Source of the DNA: PALSA-894 sp963734185
GTDB lineage: Bacteria; Pseudomonadota; Alphaproteobacteria; Rhizobiales; Xanthobacteraceae
Assembly (NCBI GenBank): GCA_963734185.1
Contig: CAVTGA010000001.1
Location: 806,001 to 870,000, forward strand
DNA length: 64,000 nt
Reading direction: 5' to 3'
In this document: piece by piece, positions 56,318 to 64,000 of the stretch
Layout: every line of letters starts with the position of its first letter
Position numbering within the stretch: the first letter of the stretch is position 1
Made by a program: the position numbers and the translations under genes
Notes under the pieces: generated by a model
Told to the model about the DNA's origin: nothing
Databases searched by the model: none
Seen by the model: only the letters and a program-made list of their open reading frames with translations

Positions 56318-59017
56318 AGGCTTCGGCGTCACCTGCACGGTCGCCACCGCGGCATTCATGGTCAGCGTGAAGCCGTTCGCCGCGGTCTGGATCGGCATCG
56401 GGGTGCCGTTCCAGGGACTTTCGACGGCGGTGACCACGCTGGCCGCGGTAGGCACGATGTTGCTGCCGAACGTCACCTTCGCGGTCTGTCCGGTCTGGTT
56501 GGTCGGTTGGTACAGGCGGAAGATCAGGTTCGTCGGCGTGAAGCTGCCGGGCTTGGCGACGGTCAGGATGGCCGGGCCATCGTTCACGACGCTCGCGAGA
56601 TTGCCGCTGCCAGGCAGCATTCCGGTGAATTGGTAATAGGTGTTCCCGGGCGAGATCTCGAGCGCTTGCAGCGGCGTGTTGAAGGAAAGCGCCTCCTTCA
56701 GCGGCTGGCCCGTGGTCGGTGCGCCGAGGCCGGTCGGGACCCGCAAGGCGTAGTGCTGGGTGTGCGGCGCGGTATCGGTCCCGCCCGCACCGTAGGCTTC
56801 GACCGGCGAATTGCGCACCAGGCATCCGATCAGGGCGCTGTCGTTATCGTAGGCCCAGGCCGGCATCGCGGCGTGGTAGGCGGCCGCCAGGGGCGTGTCG
56901 TTGACGTCCTGCGGGATCAGGAAGTCATGCGTCGGCCGGAACACCGGCGGCCCCCAATAGCCCGGTCCCGAAAGCGGCTGCACGCTGGTCCAATGGTAGA
57001 GAGTGCCATGGGTGATGGCGGCGACCGGCGACGCGAGCGGAAAGCGCGCCATCACCGAATAGCCCAGCGGAGCCTGCGCGGTCGTGGTGATACGCAGGAA
57101 CGGCTCTCCCGCCACCAGCAGGTACTCGCGGGTGTAGTAGTGCGCCTCGCCGCTGCTGACCTTCACCAGCACGGTGGTGCGCAGCCGCACCCGCAACGGA
57201 CCGTTCTCGAGCACGACGGCGCCGAGGCCGGGACCGGAGGTCGTGAACGTCGCGTTGGTGTCGACCTGGAACGTGGCGCCAGTCTCGTTTCCGAATCGAT
57301 AGAGTCCACCGCCGTCCAGGTAGAACACCAGGTCGTTGCCCTTGGTGCCGGGAGCCAGGATGTTGAAGCCACCGCCGGCGGTGTCGTTCAGGTTGACGAT
57401 GCCCCAGTTCGCGGCTTGGTTGATCCTTGCGCTCAAAAGGCTGTTCGCCAGGACGTAGTCGTTGCTCCCGGTGTCCGAAGGCGCGATCGAGGCTTTCACC
57501 GTCGACGCGGCATGAGATGTCGACAGGTTGCCGCTGATGTAGGCCATGCTCGACACGTCGTTCGCCATGAACAGCATGCCGCCCTCGAACGAGCGCTGCA
57601 CCGGCGCGCTTTGGCCGTTCAACGAGACCGACTGCGCATTTGGCATGACCACACTGGCGATCTCGGCAAGACCGCTGCGCTGGAACCCGAGCGGGTTCGC
57701 CACCAGCACCGGGGCGTTTCCGGTGAAGCCGCTGCTCGACACCATGCCGGCGAGCGCGTTGAGGGCGGCGCCGCGCAAGCCGCGTGCCGCCGCGGCCGTC
57801 GCCTGCAGCAGCGGAAGCTGCTCGCCGGCGTAGACCGGATCGGACGCGGTGCCGCACACATAGTCGTGGTGTGTGCTCGGCGCGAAGTCGGCCCACGCGT
57901 CGGCCATGTCGTTCCAGAACGTCGCCGGCAGCATGTTTTTCAGCGAGGGGTTGGACGGCTGCGTCAGCAGCGCGAACACTTCCGCGGCGGTGAGCGCGCG
58001 TACCGCCTCGTAGTGCAGGATCTTCAATTCGGCGCGGCTGGCATAGTAACCGGTCCAATACGGCGTGCCGTTGTAGGGCGCGAGCACTCGCAACGCCCCG
58101 ATCTCGGAATTGAGCTTGCCGATGAACTGGTCGAACGTGCCGTCGACGGTCGCGACGTTGCTGTTGTTGGCGCCCTGCTGCACGCGATTGTCGTTCCACT
58201 GCTGCACGTCGTTGAGCAAGCCCTGCACCGGCATGCTGAAATCGTCGTCGATCGGGATGTACATGTTGGCGGTCGCAGCCGCCGAGTATCGCTTCGGCGC
58301 GCTGTTGCTGATCGGCATGTAGGCGTTGGTGAAATTGTTGATCGCCTGCGGGCCGTTATTGAGCTGGTCGCCGAACCCGTAACCCCCTCCCAGCATCCAG
58401 TGCGTGATCACCTGCGAGCCGTCCGACGCCTGCCAGACGAAGTCGACGCCGTCGTTGAGCATTTGCCGCTGCGGGGTAGTCGAGCTCGTTCCCGGCATTC
58501 GCGAGAAGCCGACGCTGACGAAGCCGAGCGCCGTCAGCAGCGCCGGCAGTTCCGGCCCTTGCCCGAAATCGTCGGGGATCCAGCATTGCGGTTTCGGCTG
58601 CAGGAACGGCAGCGCCTGCGACAGCCAGAGATGGCCGACCAGGTAGTTGCGGATGAAGCCTTCGCCCGAGCACACGAGGCAGTCGGGCGAAGTGATGCCG
58701 CCGCTGAGGACCTGGAAATTGTTGCCCGCCTTCTGGATGGCGGCGACCTGGTTGGGGTTCTCCTGGATGTACTTCTGGAAGAAGCCCATCTCGCAGATCG
58801 TGTAGTAGTAGGGGGCGTTGCTGGGCGTATTGAACGTCTGCAGGTTCGTGATCGCCTGGTCGAGGATCGCCTGCACGCCCTGGCCGTTGTAGGCATACCA
58901 GTAGTATTGAGGGAATGTCCGGATCCAGTCCCAGTCGAGATGCGCCGACTGGTCGAAGACCATGGTGTATTGAGGAGCGGCGCCAACGGCGGCGGCTGTG
59001 GTGTGAGGCTCGGCCAT
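56315..59017 (-). CDS. GH38 alpha-mannosidase-like protein, copy 1
   Basis: 900 aa. N-terminal (beta/alpha) barrel with the zinc ligands H26-x-D28 (QSAHLDWDW) and nucleophile/zinc ligand D149 (WIPDDFGQG), a helix bundle with GYYASRAELKILHYEAVRALTAAE, and H383-H384-D385 (THHDYVCGT), matching the HHD zinc site; then a beta-rich C-terminal half. All four GH38 metal positions are present. It has no signal peptide, so it is probably cytoplasmic. About 70 % like the next gene by eye. GGGAGAG precedes the ATG. Faces the maturase cassette. Confidence 0.82.
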   Translation of the reverse strand: MAEPHTTAAAVGAAPQYTMVFDQSAHLDWDWIRTFPQYYWYAYNGQGVQAILDQAITNLQTFNTPSNAPYYYTICEMGFFQKYIQENPNQVAAIQKAGNNFQVLSGGITSPDCLVCSGEGFIRNYLVGHLWLSQALPFLQPKPQCWIPDDFGQGPELPALLTALGFVSVGFSRMPGTSSTTPQRQMLNDGVDFVWQASDGSQVITHWMLGGGYGFGDQLNNGPQAINNFTNAYMPISNSAPKRYSAAATANMYIPIDDDFSMPVQGLLNDVQQWNDNRVQQGANNSNVATVDGTFDQFIGKLNSEIGALRVLAPYNGTPYWTGYYASRAELKILHYEAVRALTAAEVFALLTQPSNPSLKNMLPATFWNDMADAWADFAPSTHHDYVCGTASDPVYAGEQLPLLQATAAAARGLRGAALNALAGMVSSSGFTGNAPVLVANPLGFQRSGLAEIASVVMPNAQSVSLNGQSAPVQRSFEGGMLFMANDVSSMAYISGNLSTSHAASTVKASIAPSDTGSNDYVLANSLLSARINQAANWGIVNLNDTAGGGFNILAPGTKGNDLVFYLDGGGLYRFGNETGATFQVDTNATFTTSGPGLGAVVLENGPLRVRLRTTVLVKVSSGEAHYYTREYLLVAGEPFLRITTTAQAPLGYSVMARFPLASPVAAITHGTLYHWTSVQPLSGPGYWGPPVFRPTHDFLIPQDVNDTPLAAAYHAAMPAWAYDNDSALIGCLVRNSPVEAYGAGGTDTAPHTQHYALRVPTGLGAPTTGQPLKEALSFNTPLQALEISPGNTYYQFTGMLPGSGNLASVVNDGPAILTVAKPGSFTPTNLIFRLYQPTNQTGQTAKVTFGSNIVPTAASVVTAVESPWNGTPMPIQTAANGFTLTMNAAVATVQVTPKP

Positions 59018-59050
59018 TTTGCTCTCCCGTGGCGACGCTGTTGCGCGGAT

Positions 59051-61786
59051 TTATGATGATGGCGTGACTTGCACGGTCGCGACCGCGGCGTTCATGGTCA
59101 GCGTGAAGCCGTTCGCGGTCGTCTGGATCGGCGTCGGAGTTCCGGTCCACGGGCGCTCGACGGCGGGGACCAGGCTCGCCGCGGCGGGCGTGATGTTGCT
59201 GCCCAGCACGACCTGCACGGCTTGGTCGTTCTGGTTGGTCGGCTGGTACAGGCGGAAGATCAGGTTCGTCGCCGTGAAGCTGCCGGGCTTGGCGACCGTC
59301 AGGATGGCGGGGCCATCATTCACGCCCGCAAGGTTGCCGCTGCCCGGCAGCATCCCGATGAACTGGTAGAACGTGTTGCCCGGCGGAATCTCGACCGCCT
59401 GCAGCGGCGTGTTGAAGGCAAGCGCCTCCTTCAAGGGCTGCCCGCTGGTCGCCGGGCCGAGGCCGGTTGGAACCCGCAGGGCATAGTGCTGGGTGTGCGG
59501 GGCGGGATCGGTCCCGACGGCGCCATGAGGGCCGCCCGGCGTGTTGCGCACCAGACAGCCGATCAGGGCGCTGTCGTTGTCGTAGGCCCAGGCCGGCATC
59601 GCGGTGTGATAGGCGGCCGCCAGGGGCGTGTCGTTCACGTCCTGCGCGATCAGAAAGTCATGCGTCGCCTGGAAGGTCGGCGGTCCCCAATAGCCGGCAA
59701 GCGGCTGGACGCTGGTCCAGTGATAGGCGGTGCCGTGGGTGATGGCGGCAACCGACGACGCGAGCGGGAAGCGCGCCATCACCGAATAGCCGAGCGGGGC
59801 CTGCGCGATGGTGGTCATGCGCAGGAACGGCTCCCCCGCCACCAACAGGTATTCGCGGATGAAGTAGCGCGCCTCGCCGCTGCTCGGCGTCGCCAGCACG
59901 ATGGTGCGCAGCCGCACCCGCAAGGGACCGGCCTCGAGCACCACGGCGCCGAGTCCGGGGCCGGAGGTCGCGAACGTCGCGGCGGTATCGACTGCGAACG
60001 TGGTTTTGTCGTCGTTCACATACTCGTTGCCGAATTGATAGATGTCGCCGCCGTCGTTGTAGAGCACGAGATCGTTGCCGGTGGCCCCGGACGCGAAGAT
60101 GTTGAAGTCGCCGTTGGCGGTGTCGTTGAGGTTGGCGATGCCCCAGTTCGCGGCTTGGCTGATGGTCGCGCTCAGCAGGTCGTTTGCCAGGACATAGTCG
60201 TTGCTGCCGGTGGTGGGAGGCGTGATCGAGGCCGCTGCTTCTGATGAGGAGGCCGGGTTGGTCGACAGGTTCCCGCTGACGAAGCCCATGCTGGGCACGC
60301 TCGCCATGAACAGCATGCCGCCCTCGAACGAGCGTTGCACCGGCGTGCTTTCGTTGCCGAAGGCAACCGACGATACGTTGGGAAACACCACATTGGCGAT
60401 CTCGGCAAGACCGCTACGCTGGAAGCCGAGCGGGTTCGCCGCCAGGATCGAGAGCCAGCCGCCGCCCCCGCTGCTCGGCACCATACCGGCAAGCGCGTTG
60501 AGCGCGGCCGCGCGCAGCCCGCGCGCGGCTCCCGCTGCCGCCTGCAACAGCGGAAGCTGCTCGGTCGCATAGATCGAATCGGTCGCCGTCCCGCACACAT
60601 AGTCGTGGTGCGTGCTCGGCGCGAAGTCGGCCCACGCAGCCGCCATGTCGTTCCAGAACGTCGCCGGAAGCATGTTGTTGAGCGAGGCGTTGGACGGCTG
60701 GGTCAGCAGCGCGAACACCTCCGCGGCGGTGAGCGCACGCACCGTCTCGTAGTGCAGGATCTTCAATGCGGCGCGGCTGGCGTAGTAGCCGGTCCAATAC
60801 GGCGTGCCGTTGTAGGGCGCGAGCACCCGCAAGGTGCCGATCTCGGAGTTGAGCTTGCCGATGAATTGGTCGAACGTGCCGTCGACGGTCGCCACGTTGC
60901 TGTTGTTGGCGCCGCCCGGCGACACGAGATTGTCGTTCCACTGCTGTACGTCGTTGAGCAGGCCCGGTACCGGCATGCTGAAATCGTCGTCGATCGGGAT
61001 GTACATAGCCGGGGTCGCGGCGGCCGAGTATTGCGGCGGCGCGCTGCCGCTGATCGGCATGTAGGCGTTGGTGAAATTGTTGATCGCCCGTGGGCCATTA
61101 CTGAGCTGGTTGCCGAACCCGTAGCCGGACGGGGGTCCAAGCATCCAGTGCGCGGTGACCTGCGAGCCGTCGGACGCTTGCCAGATGAAATCGATTCCGT
61201 TCTGCAGCATTTCTTGCTGCGGGTTGACGCGCACGCACGTCCCGAGCGTTCCCGGGAGCCGCGAAAAGCCGACGCTGACAAAGCCGAGAGCGGCTAGGAG
61301 GGCGGGCAACTCCGGCCCCTGGCCGAAGTCGTCCGGAATCCAGCAGTGCGGTTTCGGCTGCAGGAACGGCAGCGCCTGCGACAGCCAGAGATGACCGACC
61401 AGGTAGTTGCGGATGAAGCCTTCGCCCGAGCAGACGAGACAGTCGGGCGAGGTGATGCCGCCGCTGATGACCTGGAAATTGTTGCCCGCCTTCTGGATCG
61501 CGCCGACCTGCGCGGGATTCACCTCAATGTACTTCTGGAAGAAGCCCATCTCGCAGATCGTGTAGTAGTAGGGACTGTCGTTGGTCGTATTGAACGTCTG
61601 CAGGTTCTTGATCGCCTGATCCAGGATCGCCTGCACACCCTGGCCGTACATGTAGTACCAATAGTTCTGCTCAAAACTGTAGATCCAGTCCCAGTCGAGA
61701 TGCGCCGACTGGTCGAAGATCATCGTATAGGCGGGGACGGCAGCGACGGCGGAAGCCGTGGCGGCCGCGCGAGGCGCGTCGGTCAT
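59051..61786 (-). CDS. GH38 alpha-mannosidase-like protein, copy 2
   Basis: 911 aa, the upstream tandem paralogue of the preceding gene on the same strand, separated by 33 bp. Same motifs: H29-x-D31, D152 (WIPDDFGQG), GYYASRAALKILHYE and H393-H394-D395. Differences include a longer loop near residue 185 (CVRVNPQQEM) and about ten extra residues near 620 (YVNDDKTTFAV). The ATG at 61786 has GGGGAAGAA upstream; the earlier ATG-in-frame lacks one. No signal peptide. GH38 enzymes cut alpha-mannosides, but for bacterial members other substrates are possible. Confidence 0.82.
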   Translation of the reverse strand: MTDAPRAAATASAVAAVPAYTMIFDQSAHLDWDWIYSFEQNYWYYMYGQGVQAILDQAIKNLQTFNTTNDSPYYYTICEMGFFQKYIEVNPAQVGAIQKAGNNFQVISGGITSPDCLVCSGEGFIRNYLVGHLWLSQALPFLQPKPHCWIPDDFGQGPELPALLAALGFVSVGFSRLPGTLGTCVRVNPQQEMLQNGIDFIWQASDGSQVTAHWMLGPPSGYGFGNQLSNGPRAINNFTNAYMPISGSAPPQYSAAATPAMYIPIDDDFSMPVPGLLNDVQQWNDNLVSPGGANNSNVATVDGTFDQFIGKLNSEIGTLRVLAPYNGTPYWTGYYASRAALKILHYETVRALTAAEVFALLTQPSNASLNNMLPATFWNDMAAAWADFAPSTHHDYVCGTATDSIYATEQLPLLQAAAGAARGLRAAALNALAGMVPSSGGGGWLSILAANPLGFQRSGLAEIANVVFPNVSSVAFGNESTPVQRSFEGGMLFMASVPSMGFVSGNLSTNPASSSEAAASITPPTTGSNDYVLANDLLSATISQAANWGIANLNDTANGDFNIFASGATGNDLVLYNDGGDIYQFGNEYVNDDKTTFAVDTAATFATSGPGLGAVVLEAGPLRVRLRTIVLATPSSGEARYFIREYLLVAGEPFLRMTTIAQAPLGYSVMARFPLASSVAAITHGTAYHWTSVQPLAGYWGPPTFQATHDFLIAQDVNDTPLAAAYHTAMPAWAYDNDSALIGCLVRNTPGGPHGAVGTDPAPHTQHYALRVPTGLGPATSGQPLKEALAFNTPLQAVEIPPGNTFYQFIGMLPGSGNLAGVNDGPAILTVAKPGSFTATNLIFRLYQPTNQNDQAVQVVLGSNITPAAASLVPAVERPWTGTPTPIQTTANGFTLTMNAAVATVQVTPSS

Positions 61787-61961
61787 TATTCTTCCCCGTC
61801 TGCGGCGACCGGTGCGCGGCCGCGTCGCGCGCAACGCGCGACGGAGTTACTCTATCAAAGGTTGGGTAGTGGGGATATCAGAAACGCCTGCCGGGCGTTG
61901 CGGATCAGGATACCAGCGGTTGGGGGGCTTTCGGCGCACGGCCCTCGCCTCATGCGCGGCT

Positions 61962-62957
61962 TCAGTTGATATCCATCTGCAGCTTCTCGTTCCGGATGAT
62001 CTCGCCGAACTTCTCGGTCTCGCCCTGCACGAAGGCGGCGAATTGCGCCGGCGTGGTGTAGTCGGCGCGCGCGCCGAGATCGCGGATGCGCGTCTGCATG
62101 TCGGGCTTGTCGAGGAACGCCTTGATCTCGGCATTGAGCGCCTGCACCACCGGCGCCGGCGCCTCGCGCTGGATGAATACGCCGAACCACGACGACACGT
62201 CGAACCGGGCGAGCTCCGGCGCGCTTTCGCGCATGGTCGGGATGTCGGGCGCCTGGAAGCTGCGCTCCGGCGTGGTCACCGCGAGCGCGCGCAGCTTGCC
62301 TTCGCGCACCTGCGGCAGGGTCGGATAGAGATTGTCGAACAGGATCTGCACCTGTCCGCCGAGCGCGGCGGCGAGCGCCGGCCCGGCGCCGCGGAACGGC
62401 ACGTGCGCCATCTTCAGCCCGGTGAGCTGCAGGAACCAGGCGGCGGTGAGATGCGGGCTCTGTCCGGTGCCGGACGAGGCGTAGGTCAGCTTGTCGGGAT
62501 TGGCCTTGAGGTAGGCGATCAACTCCGCGATCGACGTCACCGGAGCGGACGGGTGCGCCGACACGATGTTCGGGATGCGGATCAGGTTGCTCACCGCCGC
62601 TATCTGCTCGGCCTTATAGGGCAGGTTGCGGAAGATGCTGTAGGCGATCGCGTTCGGCCCCGGATTGCCGACCATGATGGTGTGCCCGTCCGACTTCTGG
62701 CGCACGAAGTCCGCCGTGCCGATGGTCCCGCCGCCGCCCGACTTGTTCTCGACCACCGTCGACTGGCCCCACGTCGTTTGCAGATGGAGCGCCAAGAGCC
62801 GGCCCATGACGTCGGTGGTGCCGCCGGGCGCGGCCGGCACGATGATGCGGATGGTCTCGGTCGGCCGCCAGTCGGCGCCGAGGCTCGCGCGCGGCAGCGC
62901 GGCGAGGCCAAGGCCGGCGGTTGCCGCGAGCATGCGGCGGCGTGAAAGTGGGGTCAT
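61962..62957 (-). CDS. Tripartite tricarboxylate transporter (TctC/Bug) binding protein
   Basis: 331 aa periplasmic binding protein. The signal (SRRRMLAATAGLGLAALPRASLGA) has a twin-arginine-like start. IRIIVPAAPGGTTDVMGRLLALHLQ and VENKSGGGGTIGTADFV are the signature of the Bug family, whose members bind carboxylates such as citrate, glutamate or aromatics in a small cleft. No TctA/B permease genes are adjacent; in this order Bug proteins are often orphan. The start is the ATG at 62957 with AAGGAA upstream. Confidence 0.9.
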   Translation of the reverse strand: MTPLSRRRMLAATAGLGLAALPRASLGADWRPTETIRIIVPAAPGGTTDVMGRLLALHLQTTWGQSTVVENKSGGGGTIGTADFVRQKSDGHTIMVGNPGPNAIAYSIFRNLPYKAEQIAAVSNLIRIPNIVSAHPSAPVTSIAELIAYLKANPDKLTYASSGTGQSPHLTAAWFLQLTGLKMAHVPFRGAGPALAAALGGQVQILFDNLYPTLPQVREGKLRALAVTTPERSFQAPDIPTMRESAPELARFDVSSWFGVFIQREAPAPVVQALNAEIKAFLDKPDMQTRIRDLGARADYTTPAQFAAFVQGETEKFGEIIRNEKLQMDIN

Positions 62958-63037
62958 GGACGTTTCCTTATGTCTTGAATTGCCGCAGTCGGCCGCCATC
63001 ATCACCGGCGCTCCGCCGACGGGCAAGCCGAGTAGCG

Positions 63038-63472
63038 CTACTTGCTGCTGAAGATCTTGAACAGATAGACCAGATAGGACATTTCCTGGCCGCCGGTCGG
63101 CGTGGTGCGGCTGACGTAGTCGAAGATCTTGCCGTCCTGCAGGCCGTAATTGGCGAGCCGCTCGACGCGTCGGTTCTTGTCGAAATAGACCGCGACCACG
63201 CGCTGATCGACGATCTTTTCGGGCAGGAACGAGGTCTGCTCGGTGCGTTGCGAGATGTAGTAGAACACCTCGCCGCTCACGGTCGCGACCGTCGAGGGTG
63301 TGCCGAGCGTGATCAGCACCTGTTCCTGCGGCGCGCCGAGCGGGATCTGTTCGAGCGCGCCCTCGGCGAGGATGTAGCCTCGGCTGTAGGTCTGGGTGAA
63401 GCAGCCGCCGAGCAGGAGGCCGAACGCAAGCGCCACCGCCGGCGCCGCGCTGCGGCACCCGGCACGCCTCAC
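63038..63472 (-). CDS. bamE: Outer membrane assembly lipoprotein BamE
   Basis: Part of the BAM complex that inserts outer-membrane proteins. The GTG at 63472 gives 144 aa with a lipoprotein signal (PAVALAFGLLLGGC, acylated Cys). The SmpA/OmlA core has ILAEGALEQIPLGAPQEQVLITLGTPSTV and EVFYYISQRTEQ; a C-terminal extension of about 40 residues after it is usual for alphaproteobacteria. Another GTG at 63493 is possible. It diverges from a CBP3-like gene, the usual order in this order of bacteria. Confidence 0.85.
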   Translation of the reverse strand: MRRAGCRSAAPAVALAFGLLLGGCFTQTYSRGYILAEGALEQIPLGAPQEQVLITLGTPSTVATVSGEVFYYISQRTEQTSFLPEKIVDQRVVAVYFDKNRRVERLANYGLQDGKIFDYVSRTTPTGGQEMSYLVYLFKIFSSK

Positions 63473-63602
63473 GAATGTGGCCTTGTCAATCACGCTGTTG
63501 CACGCTCTTGCGTCCGACGATCCGTTGACGTACCTCGCAGCCCCGCGAAATGCAATCCAGACCCTGTCGGTCCTGGGCGGCGCCCCGTATCCGTGCAGTC
63601 TG

Positions 63603-64000
63603 ATGATTCTGTTCCGCCGCGACCCCAATGAATCCACCATCCGCGCCTTCTATGGCGCGATCGTGGCGCAGGCGCGTTTACCGTATTTCTACCGGGATCT
63701 CGGCGTTCCCGACACGGCCATGGGCCGCTTCGACATGATCGTCCTGCATGCCGTCCTCGTGCTGCGGCGGATGCAGAGCGAGCACGCCATGGAGGCGGTC
63801 GGGCAGGGCGTGTTCGATACGTTCTGCCGCGACATGGATCACAATCTGCGCGAAATGGGCGTCGGCGACCTCGGCGTTCCGCGGCAGATGCGCCGGCTGG
63901 CCGAGGCGTTCTATGGCCGCGCTCGGACCTATGAAAGCGCCCTGGCGGCGGCCGATGACGTGGCGCTTGCGGCGGCGCTCGCACGCAATATCTTTCCCGA
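63603..64000 (+). CDS. CBP3-like ubiquinol-cytochrome c chaperone, 3' truncated
   Basis: 132 codons are visible and run off the window. The sequence IRAFYGAIVAQARLPYFYRDLGVPDTAMGRFDMIVLHAVLVLRRM is the CBP3/UQCC1 signature (Ubiq_cyt_C_chap family), followed by FCRDMDHNLREMGVGDLGVPRQMRRLAEAFYGRARTYE. CBP3 homologues help assemble the cytochrome bc1 complex. ATG at 63603; the gene diverges from bamE over a 130-bp gap. Confidence 0.85.
   Translation, partial: MILFRRDPNESTIRAFYGAIVAQARLPYFYRDLGVPDTAMGRFDMIVLHAVLVLRRMQSEHAMEAVGQGVFDTFCRDMDHNLREMGVGDLGVPRQMRRLAEAFYGRARTYESALAAADDVALAAALARNIFP

Noticed and set aside
56507..59056. A long plus-strand frame opposite the first GH38 gene
   Set aside because: Antisense shadow of a protein with clear GH38 motifs.
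56315..61786. The two GH38 genes as one gene split by an error
   Set aside because: Each has its own complete set of active-site motifs, start signal and stop; they are tandem paralogues.
1..64000. tRNA, rRNA, CRISPR, phage or complete insertion sequences
   Set aside because: Looked for through the gaps; none seen. The repeats are short palindromes at irregular spacing, not CRISPR.

Overview
The window is high-GC DNA from an alphaproteobacterium of the order Hyphomicrobiales, most like the Bradyrhizobium/Xanthobacteraceae side of the order (this placement is inference from gene content and synteny, not from a marker-gene tree). Pointers are the LdtR-type MarR regulator with an L,D-transpeptidase, a small H-NS/HvrA-like protein, the Bpt-type N-end-rule transferase, a BclA/SbmA-like ABC exporter, a K+-independent-type membrane pyrophosphatase and several families of short palindromic repeats typical of this order. 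No rRNA, tRNA, CRISPR array, phage or complete insertion sequence was seen. Most of the window is chromosomal housekeeping.

Layout. 1-2.8 kb: end of an XRE regulator, a MITE-like fold-back element, a family-5-type uracil-DNA glycosylase, a NYN-domain protein and rpoZ. 2.9-10.8 kb: a co-directional housekeeping run rsh-pdxJ-acpS-lepB-rnc-era-(exported unknown)-recO. 10.8-15.6 kb: a four-arm palindromic element, two paralogous small secreted peptides, parC, and a Nramp transporter behind a Fur/Mur-like palindrome. 15.7-21.3 kb: an arsenic-resistance island with two divergent transcription units, each led by its own ArsR repressor with an operator touching the start codon; one unit encodes ArsR, a flavoprotein with a cysteine-rich tail, an alpha/beta hydrolase, ArsC and an aquaglyceroporin, the other ArsR and an ArsP-type permease. 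21.3-31.5 kb: bpt, a beta-helix protein, an RDD protein, a permease with a fused lipoprotein-like N-terminus, threonine ammonia-lyase, a CpxP-like protein with a two-component system, and hemB.

31.5-37.6 kb: valine-catabolism genes (isobutyryl-CoA dehydrogenase, 3-hydroxyisobutyryl-CoA hydrolase, mmsB) split by an SbmA/BacA-like ABC exporter. 37.9-40.5 kb: ldtR, an H-NS-like gene and an L,D-transpeptidase, a cell-wall module. 40.8-47.0 kb: glyA-nrdR-ribD-ribE-ribH-nusB-thiL, with a degraded RelE/ParE toxin end just before ribD. 47.1-54.3 kb: an MFS transporter, hppA, a PAS-domain protein and a complete TRAP transporter. 61.9-64.0 kb: a TctC-type binding protein, bamE, and the start of a CBP3-like cytochrome bc1 chaperone gene.

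The most unusual region is 54.4-61.8 kb: a 68-residue DUF1843-like peptide, a radical SAM/SPASM maturase, a 75-residue zinc-ribbon protein overlapping it, and, facing them, two tandem about 900-residue GH38 alpha-mannosidase-like proteins. The first three look like a peptide-modification cassette; the peptide is a divergent relative of the GDL-motif peptides, with Ala-Asp-Ala where Gly-Asp-Leu is expected. A second theme is that several palindromic repeats sit exactly on gene ends and supply stop codons.
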